Source: Silurus meridionalis
Taxonomy: Eukaryota; Chordata; Actinopteri; Siluriformes; Siluridae
Assembly: GCF_014805685.1 (NCBI RefSeq)
Contig: NC_060892.1
Span: 26,136,560-26,200,559, forward strand
Direction of reading: 5' to 3'
DNA: 64,000 nt
The position numbers and the translations under genes are program-made. The notes under the pieces are model-generated. The model made no database searches and was not told where the DNA came from. It saw only the letters and a program-made list of their open reading frames with translations. The number at the start of each line of letters is the position of its first letter. Positions within the stretch are counted from its first letter, which is position 1. Shown one piece after another: positions 14,148 to 23,428 of the stretch.

Positions 14148-14153
14148 TTTATT
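14148..14153 (-). terminator. Candidate polyadenylation signal of the Ig-like gene
   Basis: TTTATT on the plus strand is AATAAA on the minus strand. It lies about 140 bp downstream of the stop codon of the C1 exon, a normal 3' UTR distance. Confidence 0.45.
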
Positions 14154-14293
14154 TATAAAGCATTTTACAGACATATTTATTTATTTCCATGTACATGCTT
14201 AATACACAAACCTGGCAACCCCAAGTAAGGCCTTCATATCAATCCAAAATAGTCTATAAAGCATCACGCCAAATCCACTGTGTGTCACAGAGT

Positions 14294-14619
14294 CTAATCA
14301 CAGTGAGACGGCCAGACTTCTTCATAGTAAATCATTCCTGCTTGCTCGACCTCACATCTGTATACCTCCTCGGTCGTCAGCTTGTGCCCCGGTGAGGGGT
14401 AGAAGTGCCCTAATGCAGTGTACGTGCCATCAGGCTCCTTGAAGATGTCAGCCGTGGTGTGTCTTTCTGTAACTGTGGTCTTATTAATCTTCCAAGTGAC
14501 ACGTATCTGTGTGGTGTGTAATCCCGTAATGATACACGTGAAGATGTCGGCGTCGGACGTCTCCATCCAAAGTCCTGCAGGTAGCAGGATCTGCAGTTTG
14601 GGAGCCTCGACATAAATAC
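14294..14619 (-). CDS. Ig C1-set domain exon (terminal exon)
   Basis: The minus-strand acceptor cccacacag precedes gtatttatg and continues the Gly codon begun in the J exon. The roughly 107 residues contain the C1 signature: a first cysteine in ADIFTCIITG, a tryptophan in IRVTWKIN, an EPDGTYTALGHF strand and the second cysteine in VYRCEVEQ. It ends WPSHCD and then TAG. There is no transmembrane segment, so a secreted or disulfide-held product is expected. One N-glycosylation sequon (NKT) follows the tryptophan. The domain resembles constant domains of antigen receptors more than V or I sets. Confidence 0.8.
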
Positions 14620-15543
14620 CTGTGTGGGCACCAGGATTTATGGTGAGACACGAATTTATAGGAGGAAACTGACAGAAGAATAAAACTGAAAAGAAAAAAA
14701 GGTCAAGGAGCCCCAGGAGCTGCGTATCAACATTTGGGAGAAGTGGGAGGTGGAAGGAAACCTGAAAACTCTGAGAAAACCACAATAATCTGAGCAAATG
14801 ATTGAGAGAACCTGGGTGTCATGTAATGTGAGCAGGAGATGGATTCAAGTCAAGAAATTGTATTTACAGTGCAAGTATAGAAACACAAGCATGAGACAAA
14901 GAAACAGGTGCAGGTGAGACTTAAATAAAAGTGCTAATTATCTCAAAATGGGATCATGAGATCATGAGACGTGCAGTGGCTGATGGAAAACGGTCTCTAA
15001 GCATAACAATGGCAGTTTCCCATGGAGGCAGTAATGTTTCCTGCACCAGGACCAGCTGCAATAAACCCTTCAGAAGAAGTGGCATGGAGCTGCATTGTTT
15101 TTACAGGGTGTAAGCTTCCTCATTCAGACCGAGTGAGGAATCTGTGATTACGTGTGTAGAATTATTTTTTGGACACGAGAGCATCACATCTGAAAAACGT
15201 GTTTTATATGTGAAAAAATCTGAAAAAAAGTCAAAAGTTGCACGAGTTACAACCCGAAAAAAAAAAAAGAATAAATAATAATAATAATACAAAAAAGGAT
15301 AATAAAATTAATAAATAAACAAATAATCAGAATAAATCTCTTACCTTTAACAAACAGCTGAACTCCTCGGCTAAATGAAATGATTTTAGGGTCCAGTTCT
15401 CCTCGACCGAACCTGAGAAACAAAACATTCTGATCATCCCAAACCTGCAGACACTGGATGCAACTGATCAGATACATAGAAAGAGACAGACAGCCAGACA
15501 GACAGCCAGACAGCCAGCCAGCCAGACAGACAGATAGATAGAT

Positions 15544-15595
<52 letters not shown>

Positions 15596-15788
15596 TTTAC
15601 CTCAGTAAAAGTAATCCTGTAAGGATCAGGGTCTCTGCTCTCATTGTCAGTGTGTTCTAAGTGTGTGTGTGTGTGTGAGTGTGTGTGTGTGAGTGTGTGC
15701 GTGCACGTGTGTGTGGATGATCTGATGTTACACAACCCACTGCACCTCCATAACCAGTAAGAAGGTTCCTCCTTTTCCGTCACTCTTG

Positions 15789-15851
<63 letters not shown>

Positions 15852-17326
15852 AGTTGTATTAATATCACGTTAATGAAATGTACCCCCCTGTACTTGACTA
15901 AAGTTTACGTGTATAGAAGTGTTATTTGTATTTCTCCTGATTGTTCTGTTGTACCTTCACCAGTGTGGTGTTTTTTTATTGTGTTTGTATTTGTCTATGA
16001 TTTAACCTTGAATTTAACCTTGAATTAAAAACTTTACCCGAATGACTGATTGAATATGTAGATACACTTCTCTGTGTCATAACATCATTATACACCATAT
16101 AAAAATCACTTAGATGGTTTAATGATTCCTGTACTGTGCACAGTGGCAGGAGGTTAAATCTAATCTGATCTAATCTAAAATATACTAAAATAAACTAATC
16201 TAGACTAAAAACTAAACTAATCTAAACTAAACTAATCCAATCTAGAATAATCTAATAGAAACGAATCTAATTTAAAATAAAATTATCTAATTTAGACTAA
16301 ACTACTGTAATTTTAAATGATCTAATCTAAACTAATCTAACTGAAACTAATCTAATCTAATGAAAATGTAATTAGAGACAGGCCGTTGTGTTTTTGTGTG
16401 TTTGTGTATTTGCGGTTGGTGTTTTCCAAAAGCACCTGACACTTTTACAGTAAAAAAAAACAGCTCATTTGACAGTTAACACTTGGGAGCTGTTAAAAAA
16501 CAGGAAAGAGCTGTTGGCATTGTCTCTGTACCAGATGTACACATGACCAGATCCTCCTCTACTTCCGGTAGATGTGCAGCTCAGAGAGCAGTTTATATAC
16601 ATCATGGATTTACGTACAGTTTAATGTTCTGAGCACCTGAAGTTCTGTCTGTCATGAACCTGACGTCATCAAGCAGAAAAAATGCCAAGCTTCGTAAGGA
16701 AATCAAATGAGTGAATTAATACAATTAACTATGAATTTCTGACTTCTGAATTTTTTCTCTGCACACACGGGTCTTTACTGTAACCTCGAGGCCCTCGGAG
16801 AAAAAAAAACGCTCAAACCCTCTTCTGTTTTTATTGATATCTTCATTTATTTATTGAAGATGACACGAGGAACATGTGGCGACTGTGTGTGTAACGAGTT
16901 TTGCTTTTTGCACAGATCATACACTCACACACAGGCGTCTAACACCCTCACACAAAGATCCTACGGCTTGTGTTATTCGGGTTTTCCCGAGATGTCCTTC
17001 TGCTCCTGCGGTTTTTCCGAATATCCGCAATAATAAGTTGCCGTGTCGATTTCCTCGACATTTAGGATGCGTAAGCGGGGACGGACTCTGTTTCTGTTCC
17101 GGTGTAACACCACGTATCTGTGTTTGTTCACTCCTGCAGCGTAACGCACATGTGGAGGCACCGTGAGGTTGTAGTTCAGCAGCAAGTTCACACCTTCACC
17201 AGAGTTCTGCTTGTACCAGGTCACAGCCCCAATGTTCTCTTTGATCTTCAGTGGGCAGCTGAGGGTGACATTCTGGCCCTTTTTCACTGAGATGCATGTG
17301 GAGGTTCGCCATAACAAGCCTAGAAG

Positions 17327-17377
<51 letters not shown>

Positions 17378-17419
17378 TAATTGCAGCTTATTATTGCTGT
17401 GCTGCACCCAAGTCGAACC

Positions 17420-17506
<87 letters not shown>

Positions 17507-18774
17507 TGTTTAAAAAAACTTAAGGGACACTTGGAAAACACATCAGACCTCAATGGAAAGAAATAACATACCAGATACCAGATACCATTACTAGTAGTAT
17601 ATGTTTAGTATGTTATGAGTAATGTGTTAGAAACAGAAGGATGCCACACTGTTGATGGAAATGAAAATGATTAACCTACAGAGGGCTGAATTCAAAGACA
17701 TGATGGAAATCGATGAAAAAGTGATGCAGCAGGTAAGTCCATTTTGCTGAAAGTTCAAAATGGTTCTCAGTAGTTTGTATGGCCCCCACATGCTTGTGTG
17801 CCTGAAAACACCAGGACATGCTCCTAAACAGATGACAGATGGTGTCCTGGGGTATCTTCTCTCAGATCTGGACCAGGGCATCTCTGAGCCCCTGGAAACT
17901 CTAAGCTGCATCCTGGCAGAGTCAGATGAACCGAAACATAATGTCCCAGAGGAGTTCTATTGGATTTAGGTCAGTGTGTGGGGGCCAGTCAATAGTATCA
18001 ATTCTTTCATCCTCCAGGATCTGCCTGCATCTAACAGTAACCATAACCCTACCCCTAACCCATTCTCTCACCACATGAGGCCAGGCCTTTTTGTGCACCA
18101 GGAGGAACCCAGGACCCACTGCACCAGTGTAGTGGGTCCAAGGATTTCATCCCGATATCTAATGGCAGTCAGGTTGGGATCTCATTGTTGCCCCTCTAGT
18201 GCACCTGTAGTGAATTTTATTAACATCAAAGCAGCTCAAACTGATTAACAACCCCCTCAACTACTAAACTGACCAGAACAATATCACAGAAGTTTAACTG
18301 ACTTGATGCTACAAAGAGACTTCGCATGGTTTACTCCTTCATCAGCGAAAAAAGATGGAGGTTTTGCATGATTTTCATTTATGCAATTTAACCGACACAC
18401 TTATCCAGAGCAACTTACATTTATCTCAGGGGCCCAGGAGTGACAGCTTTGTTTGATTGGGATTTAAACCCATGACCTTCAGATCCAAAATGCAAAGCCT
18501 TAACCATTAACCTACCACCTCCCATGATCCTAGCTCCAGCGTTAGCCATAAAAAGAAAATGGAATGCATTGCAAAAAACAAACTTTAAAGTAATATATGA
18601 TCTTATGTGGTCATTCTAACGTGGAACACTTATATAATAATAATCATAAGAACTAAAGACAGACCTGTACCAGTGCATCGGCAACTGAAGAGTAGATTAT
18701 TCAGAAAAAGAAATAAAATACTCACAGTGCAATGCAGTTCCAAAGAAGAAAACCAGAGCGACTTTTATAATCAT
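14294..18774 (-). CDS. Non-rearranging immunoglobulin-superfamily gene (signal, V, J-like, C1), possibly defective
   Basis: Four exons lie in order on the minus strand: signal peptide 18774-18726, V domain 17319-16973, J-like strand 15412-15345 and C1 domain 14619-14294. Junction phases fit between signal and V (phase 1) and between J and C1 (phase 1). The plan resembles an immunoglobulin light chain: a secreted V-J-C1 protein whose last residues are His-Cys-Asp, so a terminal cysteine could bond a partner chain. No heptamer/nonamer signals were found, so it would be a germline-joined gene. The V exon has no GT before its in-frame TAA, so V cannot be spliced to J as the sequence stands. Either the V product is made alone (about 131 aa, lacking a G strand), or the gene is broken, or two genes are interleaved. 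NITR-like and surrogate-light-chain-like relationships are possible but unproven. Confidence 0.6.
15345..15412 (-). CDS. J-like exon of the Ig gene
   Basis: A 68-nt exon lies between a strong acceptor (tttgtttctcag) and a gtaaga donor. It reads FGRGELDPKIISFSRGVQLF and then Val-Lys. It starts with an FGxG J motif and ends with a typical G-strand pattern (RGVQLFV). The two G-strand-like motifs in one exon are unusual. An alternative acceptor (ctgcag) would extend the exon to 15444 and add VWDDQNVLFLR in phase 0. The exon is flanked by intron signals, not recombination signals. Confidence 0.6.
15547..15592. repeat. (GA)n microsatellite beside a CAGA/GATA repeat
   Basis: A cagacagccagc/gata tract at about 15486-15546 runs into about 23 GA units. 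It lies upstream of the J-like exon in the Ig gene intron. Confidence 0.95.
15793..15847. repeat. (GT)n microsatellite
   Basis: About 27 GT units. An interrupted GT tract also lies at about 15661-15715. Confidence 0.95.
16157..16372. repeat. Degenerate CTAAT tandem repeat
   Basis: About 215 bp made of variants of the 5-bp motif ctaat (taatcta, aaactaa), with decayed spacing. It lies in the Ig gene intron and has no coding potential. Confidence 0.85.
16973..17319 (-). CDS. Ig V-set domain exon
   Basis: After the acceptor gttcttctag, the exon completes a Cys codon and reads a full V domain. Landmarks are NVTLSC (B strand), VTWYKQ (C strand), a C'-C'' segment with an NLT sequon, RPRLRILNVEEIDTATYYC (E-F strands with the D-x-A-x-Y-Y-C motif), then GYSEKPQEQKDISGKPE and TAA. 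An extra cysteine sits in RTSTCIS. The WYKQ and YYC motifs resemble antigen-receptor and NITR V domains. The exon lacks an FGxG and no GT occurs between YYC and the stop, so a normal donor is absent. Confidence 0.8.
17329..17373. repeat. (CA)n microsatellite abutting the V exon acceptor
   Basis: About 22 CA units begin 9 bp from the splice acceptor of the V exon. On the minus strand the exon is preceded by (TG)n then TTCTTCTAG. Confidence 0.95.
17424..17506. repeat. (AT)n microsatellite
   Basis: About 41 AT dinucleotides, the longest AT tract in the window. Confidence 0.95.
17600..18300 (-). mobile_element. Decayed Tc1/mariner-like transposase fragment
   Basis: The minus strand reads TIDWPPHTDLNPIELLWDIM around 17935-18000. 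This corresponds to the conserved W-P-x-x-SPDLNPIE-x-LW block near the last catalytic residue of Tc1-family transposases. Stops and frameshifts interrupt the rest. The limits are approximate. It sits in the intron between the signal and V exons of the Ig-like gene. Confidence 0.55.
18375..18523 (-). mobile_element. tRNA-derived SINE, minus strand
   Basis: Same family as 13605-13805: on the minus strand gggaggtggtaggttaatgg, a B-box-like ggtcatgggtttaaatccc, and a tail with gtaagttgctctggataag. Confidence 0.75.
18726..18774 (-). CDS. Signal-peptide exon of the Ig-like gene
   Basis: ATG at 18774 (minus) reads MIIKVALVFFFGTALH and then a split codon before a gtgagt donor. It is a short basic-hydrophobic leader interrupted in phase 1, as in most V-domain genes. 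Joined to the V exon it gives ...TALHCLLWRTSTC. An upstream in-frame stretch lacks leader features, so this ATG is preferred. Confidence 0.7.
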
Positions 18775-18890
18775 TTCGAGCTCCTCAGACTGGATGGTGT
18801 GAGGTAAAGGATGGACTGTCTGTTTAACACCTATTATCTCTCTGACGCCCAGTTTCTTATAGACCTCGGGTCGACAGGGTGACATGAAGG

Positions 18891-18898
18891 AAGCGAAA
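18891..18898 (+). promoter_or_regulatory. Possible IRF core site upstream of the Ig-like gene
   Basis: aagcgaaa matches the IRF core AANNGAAA and lies about 117 bp upstream of the Ig gene ATG. A single short match is weak evidence. Confidence 0.25.
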
Positions 18899-19599
18899 CC
18901 TCCAGCTTTTTTTCCCCTTCTCTTTTGAGTAGCGTAGCGTATTCAGAAAAACAAATATCCATTGAGAGGTTTTTTTTTTTATGGCCAGACACTAAAATGA
19001 ATTAAATCCATGAGAACACAAAATAACACAATTTAATGTCCAGCAACTTGATTTCCATGAAGGAGTTCAGGAGCATTTTGATCACAGTACATGATCTTTC
19101 AGTTTGCAGTGTTTTTAAACCCCTACTGCATCATTTCAGCTAAAATATTGCAGATTGGACAAATGATTGAGACGTTAGACGTATGATTATTTAAGGGTAA
19201 TTCTATGTAAATGGTATTTGTGGCAAAAACAAACTAATATATTAGCAACAAATTTTCGCAACACTTGATCTATGAGATTTTAATAAATTGATAAATTGGT
19301 CGATTTACCATCACTATGGTAGTGTTCTACATTTGAAAATGGGAATAAAACAAAGTGCTGCTTAGTGTAATAAGCTAATTAGAAGTAAAATATCATAAAT
19401 AAGAAATATTTACTAGCCTTGGTGGCTAGCTAATTAGTGTAGCTACTGGAACTGATGCTAGTTTAACCTGGGAATCGAAACGTAAACAGGCTAATGTAGC
19501 TAAATATAGCTCGCTAGCAAAACTTCAATCCAGCTTCATATGTAGAGTGTTTGAACACTAAACAGTGTCCCAAAGTAGCTTTGAACCAATAAAAGAGGT

Positions 19600-19770
19600 T
19601 ATAAAGTTGGAATATATGCGTTTAGTGCCTATAGGTTTGTTCGAAGGAAAAACTCCCTGAGACTTTATGAGGAATAAACTATGAGAGAAACCAGACTCGA
19701 AAGGGAACCTCATCCTCATCCTCAACACCGAATGTCCATCATTACTGAGGGGTTCTGCTGGCGTACTTCA
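19600..19770 (-). mobile_element. Dispersed repeat fragment (family B)
   Basis: Contains aaaaactccctgagact...gaggaa and aacctcatcctcaacaccgaatgtcc. The same string recurs at 43430-43660 and, inverted, at 46670-47045 and 50385-50535. Confidence 0.7.
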
Positions 19771-20415
19771 AACCACATTATATAGGACTATCTGCAAATT
19801 CCTACTTATGGAGGTGAGATCAGGAGATCATCCTCAAGCTTACCAATCTTCAGATGAACATAAATAGCTGAAGCACTGGTTATATTTTGCAGCAGGAAAT
19901 GATTGATGTAGATGATGAGATGGTGTGAGTCTTAATAGTTTTTTAATAGTCACACTATGCCATTGTTTAACCAAAATATGTTGCACTTCAAAAGCTGAAA
20001 CCTTCAAAGTCATATTTCTTCTCAGGGGCTATTTATAGGACGGAGATCTGTTCATCGCCGTTATGTAATCCTGCTCAGTGACTCACCACCACAGATTCCA
20101 CCATGGATTCCAGCATGCTGAAGAACAGATGAGTGTGAACCAGGAGAGGGTGCTCTCGGAATGTGGGTGTGAACTCAAAGTTGAGATTCTAAACAACGAG
20201 ACCGTCCTTGACCAAAGAGAAACCAAAAGTCTCACTAATTAGCAAAAGTTCGTTATATATTTCGACCTGTGATGAACATCGCTCTCGTTCAGGACGTGTT
20301 CCTGACCTCACAACAACCATGACACAGACGTCAGAATGGTTCATGACGTGGAAAAAGCAGTTCAATTTCAACAAGGCTTCTCTTCCACATCGTTTTTTAA
20401 CCCATTTTCTTTACC

Positions 20416-20741
20416 ATACAGCCAAAAGTATTAGGACACCCGAATTTTTCAAGTTATGTGTGCTCCTATCCCAAACTCCATAAAGATCCATGAAGACATT
20501 CTTCACATGGGTTAGAAGATGTGGAAGATCTTCTGCTATAAAGTTATAAACCCTATTGAACATCTTTGGGATGCACCCCAGGCCTCCTCACCTCACCTAC
20601 ATCAGTACCTGACTTCACTGCATGAGCTCAAATCTCCACAAGTTAAAGTGGAACATCTTCCCAGTAGATGATAAATGTGGAATGGGGTGGTTAAAAGAGC
20701 AATCTTATTCTCAGGTGTCTGTAAACTTTTGGCCATACTTA
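20416..20741 (+). mobile_element. Non-autonomous Tc1-like element with inverted ends
   Basis: The left end acagccaaaagtattaggac is an inverted match to the right end aggtgtctgtaaacttttgg. Inside, the plus strand reads NPIEHLWDAPQA, a remnant of the Tc1 transposase NPIE-x-LW block. About 325 bp long, so not autonomous. Confidence 0.65.
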
Positions 20742-20965
20742 CACTACTAAAACTGAAATCACAGTAGTCACTAAAACTTCGAGAATAGGATATTATTGTG
20801 ATTACACAAGCTTTGTGTGTAATTTATATCTTTAATATCCGAAAACTTCTCAAAATTCCATGAGAAATCGTGAAATCCCCCTTTTTTTTCTCTGACTTTT
20901 TGCTCTTTAGAGACGCAGGGGAGGAGAGCATGACAGTTAAAGGATTGGCTGTACAGGGTAGGGAC

Positions 20966-20968
<3 letters not shown>

Positions 20969-21013
<45 letters not shown>
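20969..21013. repeat. (GT)n microsatellite
   Basis: About 22 GT units upstream of the tetherin-like gene. Confidence 0.95.
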
Positions 21014-21014
<1 letters not shown>

Positions 21015-21256
21015 TTGCAAAACCTGGCATGTTGTTTGGAAATGCTGACTGGCTCCTGCTCTAGTGGTCTTGTGGAAAGTGCACTAAACAAGAACATAGT
21101 TAACGGAACAAACAAGCTGTGCTACTTTTCCTCTCTCCAGCAGATTTCAGGTTCCAACTCCGGAGTTGGGAACCCTGCCAGAGCACTCCCCGAGATGAAG
21201 AAACAAAACCTAAAACACATTCAAACCATTTCTGCGTAAACCGAGAGTGTCTGCCA

Positions 21257-21270
21257 AACTTTCACTTTCC
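21257..21270 (-). promoter_or_regulatory. ISRE-like element upstream of the tetherin-like gene
   Basis: Plus strand aactttcactttcc; the minus strand reads GGAAAGTGAAAGTT and contains GAAANNGAAA exactly (21260-21269). The fit to the consensus GAAANNGAAACT misses one base. It lies about 330 bp upstream of the ATG at 21601. Interferon control of the gene is inference. Confidence 0.55.
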
Positions 21271-21508
21271 GAGGAAGTGTGATAAGAGAGAGCTTCGTTG
21301 TGCTGCTTTTTTACTTCACACCGATCTAGTCTCGTGAAAAGGATAAGAAGGAACGGCATGAGCAGGTTTTTCCCGGGCACACATCCCAACACCAGGAGCG
21401 TGACCACACCTCTTTTTCAGCATGTAGGCAGAGGTTTAGGGAGAAAGACCAGCCCTTAAACGCTTCCTTCTACATCAGCCCGCTTCTGCTTCAAACATCC
21501 TCTCTCTC

Positions 21509-21509
21509 A

Positions 21510-21542
<33 letters not shown>
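21509..21542. repeat. (CA)n microsatellite in the 5' flank
   Basis: About 16 CA units, about 60 bp upstream of the start codon of the tetherin-like gene. Confidence 0.95.
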
Positions 21543-21546
<4 letters not shown>

Positions 21547-21600
21547 CAAAACTCTTAGCCCTCGGAGGACTTCTTTGATCGTCGTCGCTTGTTTATCAGG

Positions 21601-21924
21601 ATGGGTGCCTCCAAGTCATCACACACCGTGCGTAACATTGTCATCGCTTTGCTGGCACTGTGGTCCATCATTTCTCTCATCATCATAGTGGTGTGGGCCA
21701 CCTCACCTGAACTGAAGGACGCCACCGAGTGCAACAGAAAACTCAAGGCCCTCAAGGATGATCTCGCCAGAGAAAAAAGCGTATGGAGCAAGGACAGGCA
21801 CGCACTGGAGGAGCTGGTGAGGCAGGAACGCATCAACCAGAGCCTCTTGTTGACTCACATAGTCCAGCTGAAAGAACAACTAAAAGCCCTCAATCAGTCT
21901 CTGGACTCCTGCATGCAGGAAAAT
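21601..21924 (+). CDS. Tetherin-like gene, exon 1: cytoplasmic tail, membrane segment, start of coiled coil
   Basis: 108 codons, phase 0 donor (aat|gtaagt). The ATG is chosen because it is the first and directly precedes the short tail and membrane segment. The N-terminus MGASKS fits the N-myristoylation pattern M-G-x-x-x-S. Cys44 and Cys104 and sequons N79 and N98 lie in this exon. Confidence 0.8.
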
Positions 21925-22468
21925 GTAAGTGTTTCTATTTTCTGGTAGATATTTTGGCTCAAACTTACATTCCTTGGCCTTGGGATGGTGGGTGGTACTG
22001 CAGGCTGCGCTCGGGCTGAGAACCTGATAACAGATATATAACAGCATTGAGAAATAGTGAAAACTCGCTGATTGTGTGGGAGTCGAGATACATAGTTACG
22101 CATAAAAATACGCAAACTGAAGAAAAAGAACAAACATAAAATGAAAGAAAAGATTTCATTCTATAATGATACTAATTTACTGTAACTGTATAAACCCACT
22201 GGCAGAATCAGACATTCTCCTCTTTCCTCACAAGTACTAAATCATTTATAGACACTTTAACATGAATAAAAGGGTAATATACTGTGACTAAAGGGTTAAA
22301 AGGACTTCACTGGCCTTCATAGATATGTATCAGAGGACCCAGGTCATTCCTCCTACTCAAACATCCCATAGGCAGTAAGTGTTCACACCCTGATGTGATG
22401 TGAAACACTCCTTAACACAGCAACGCTACCATCCACTCCCTATGAACCTGCTTAATTAACTGTTATCT

Positions 22469-22513
<45 letters not shown>

Positions 22514-23377
22514 TTCAGGTCCTGCTGAATGACAACATCACTGCTCTGAAGGATGAGATCGATCTGCACAAAGCCATCGAAGCGAACCTCACTGTGAATA
22601 TTACACTTCAGCAAGGTAGGAAAATCCGAGTCAGATTTTTCCCCCTCCTCCCGTTCCAGACGGCCATGAAAGGAACACTCTCCTATTGACCATATTCTTA
22701 AAGGCTTTTCACCCACGTAGTCATAGAAACCGGGAAAAGAAAACAGTTTACCATGAAATGACGGAGTGTAATATTCCAAACCTGGCGTTCGGGCGAAAAT
22801 CCTTTTTTAGGTCTAAATCAAATTGTTCATACTTTGCCCAGATAAGGTCATTACTGTCTATCAGTCTGTCTGACTTTCTGTTTGTCTGTCTATCTCTCTC
22901 TCTCTTTCTGTCTGTCTGTCTATTTGACTGTCTCTCTATCTCGCTCCATCTGCCTGTATCTTTCCGTCTGTCTATCACTTTCTCTGTCTGTCTCTTTGTC
23001 TGTCTCCCTCTCTGTCTGTCTGTCTCTCTCCCTCTCTATCTCTCTGTCTGTTTCTCGTTCTGTCTGTCTGTGTTCTGGAACAGAGAGTAACTAAGACTAT
23101 TTGTGGAATTCGGTATTGAAAACATCTTGGGCGGGTCTTCGTTTTTCCCTTCATCCTTTAAAATCTTTCAAAAGTGAGTTCAATAAAGACCAAAAGTCAT
23201 TTCTACAGTCTGCATAGCCACGTTTGATTCTTCTCTTAAAAAACAAAAAAGAAAAAAAAAGACATTTGTATTTCCTGAGTGACTAAACCACAGGAAATGA
23301 TCTGCTGCTAAACACGAGAGATAGGCTCACGATAATCAACAACACGGTGGAGATGAAAAATCAGCCATGTACTCGCC

Positions 23378-23428
<51 letters not shown>

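Noticed and set aside
15247..15783. 178-codon minus-strand open frame as a gene
   Set aside because: It mostly translates GA, GT and CAGA microsatellites. Only the J-like exon inside it is supported.
16900..17000. Recombination signal sequence after the V exon (cacaagc following the stop; ggaaaaacc before it)
   Set aside because: The heptamer-like string does not match CACAGTG beyond CACA, and no nonamer lies 12 or 23 bp away. The J-like exon has a normal acceptor instead of an RSS.
17211..17566. Frames encoding Thr-His and Ile-Tyr runs
   Set aside because: Translations of (CA)n and (AT)n tracts.
21589..21600. Earlier start for the tetherin-like protein at TTG (21589)
   Set aside because: TTG is not a usual vertebrate start. 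ATG at 21601 is the first ATG of the frame and gives a sensible short tail.
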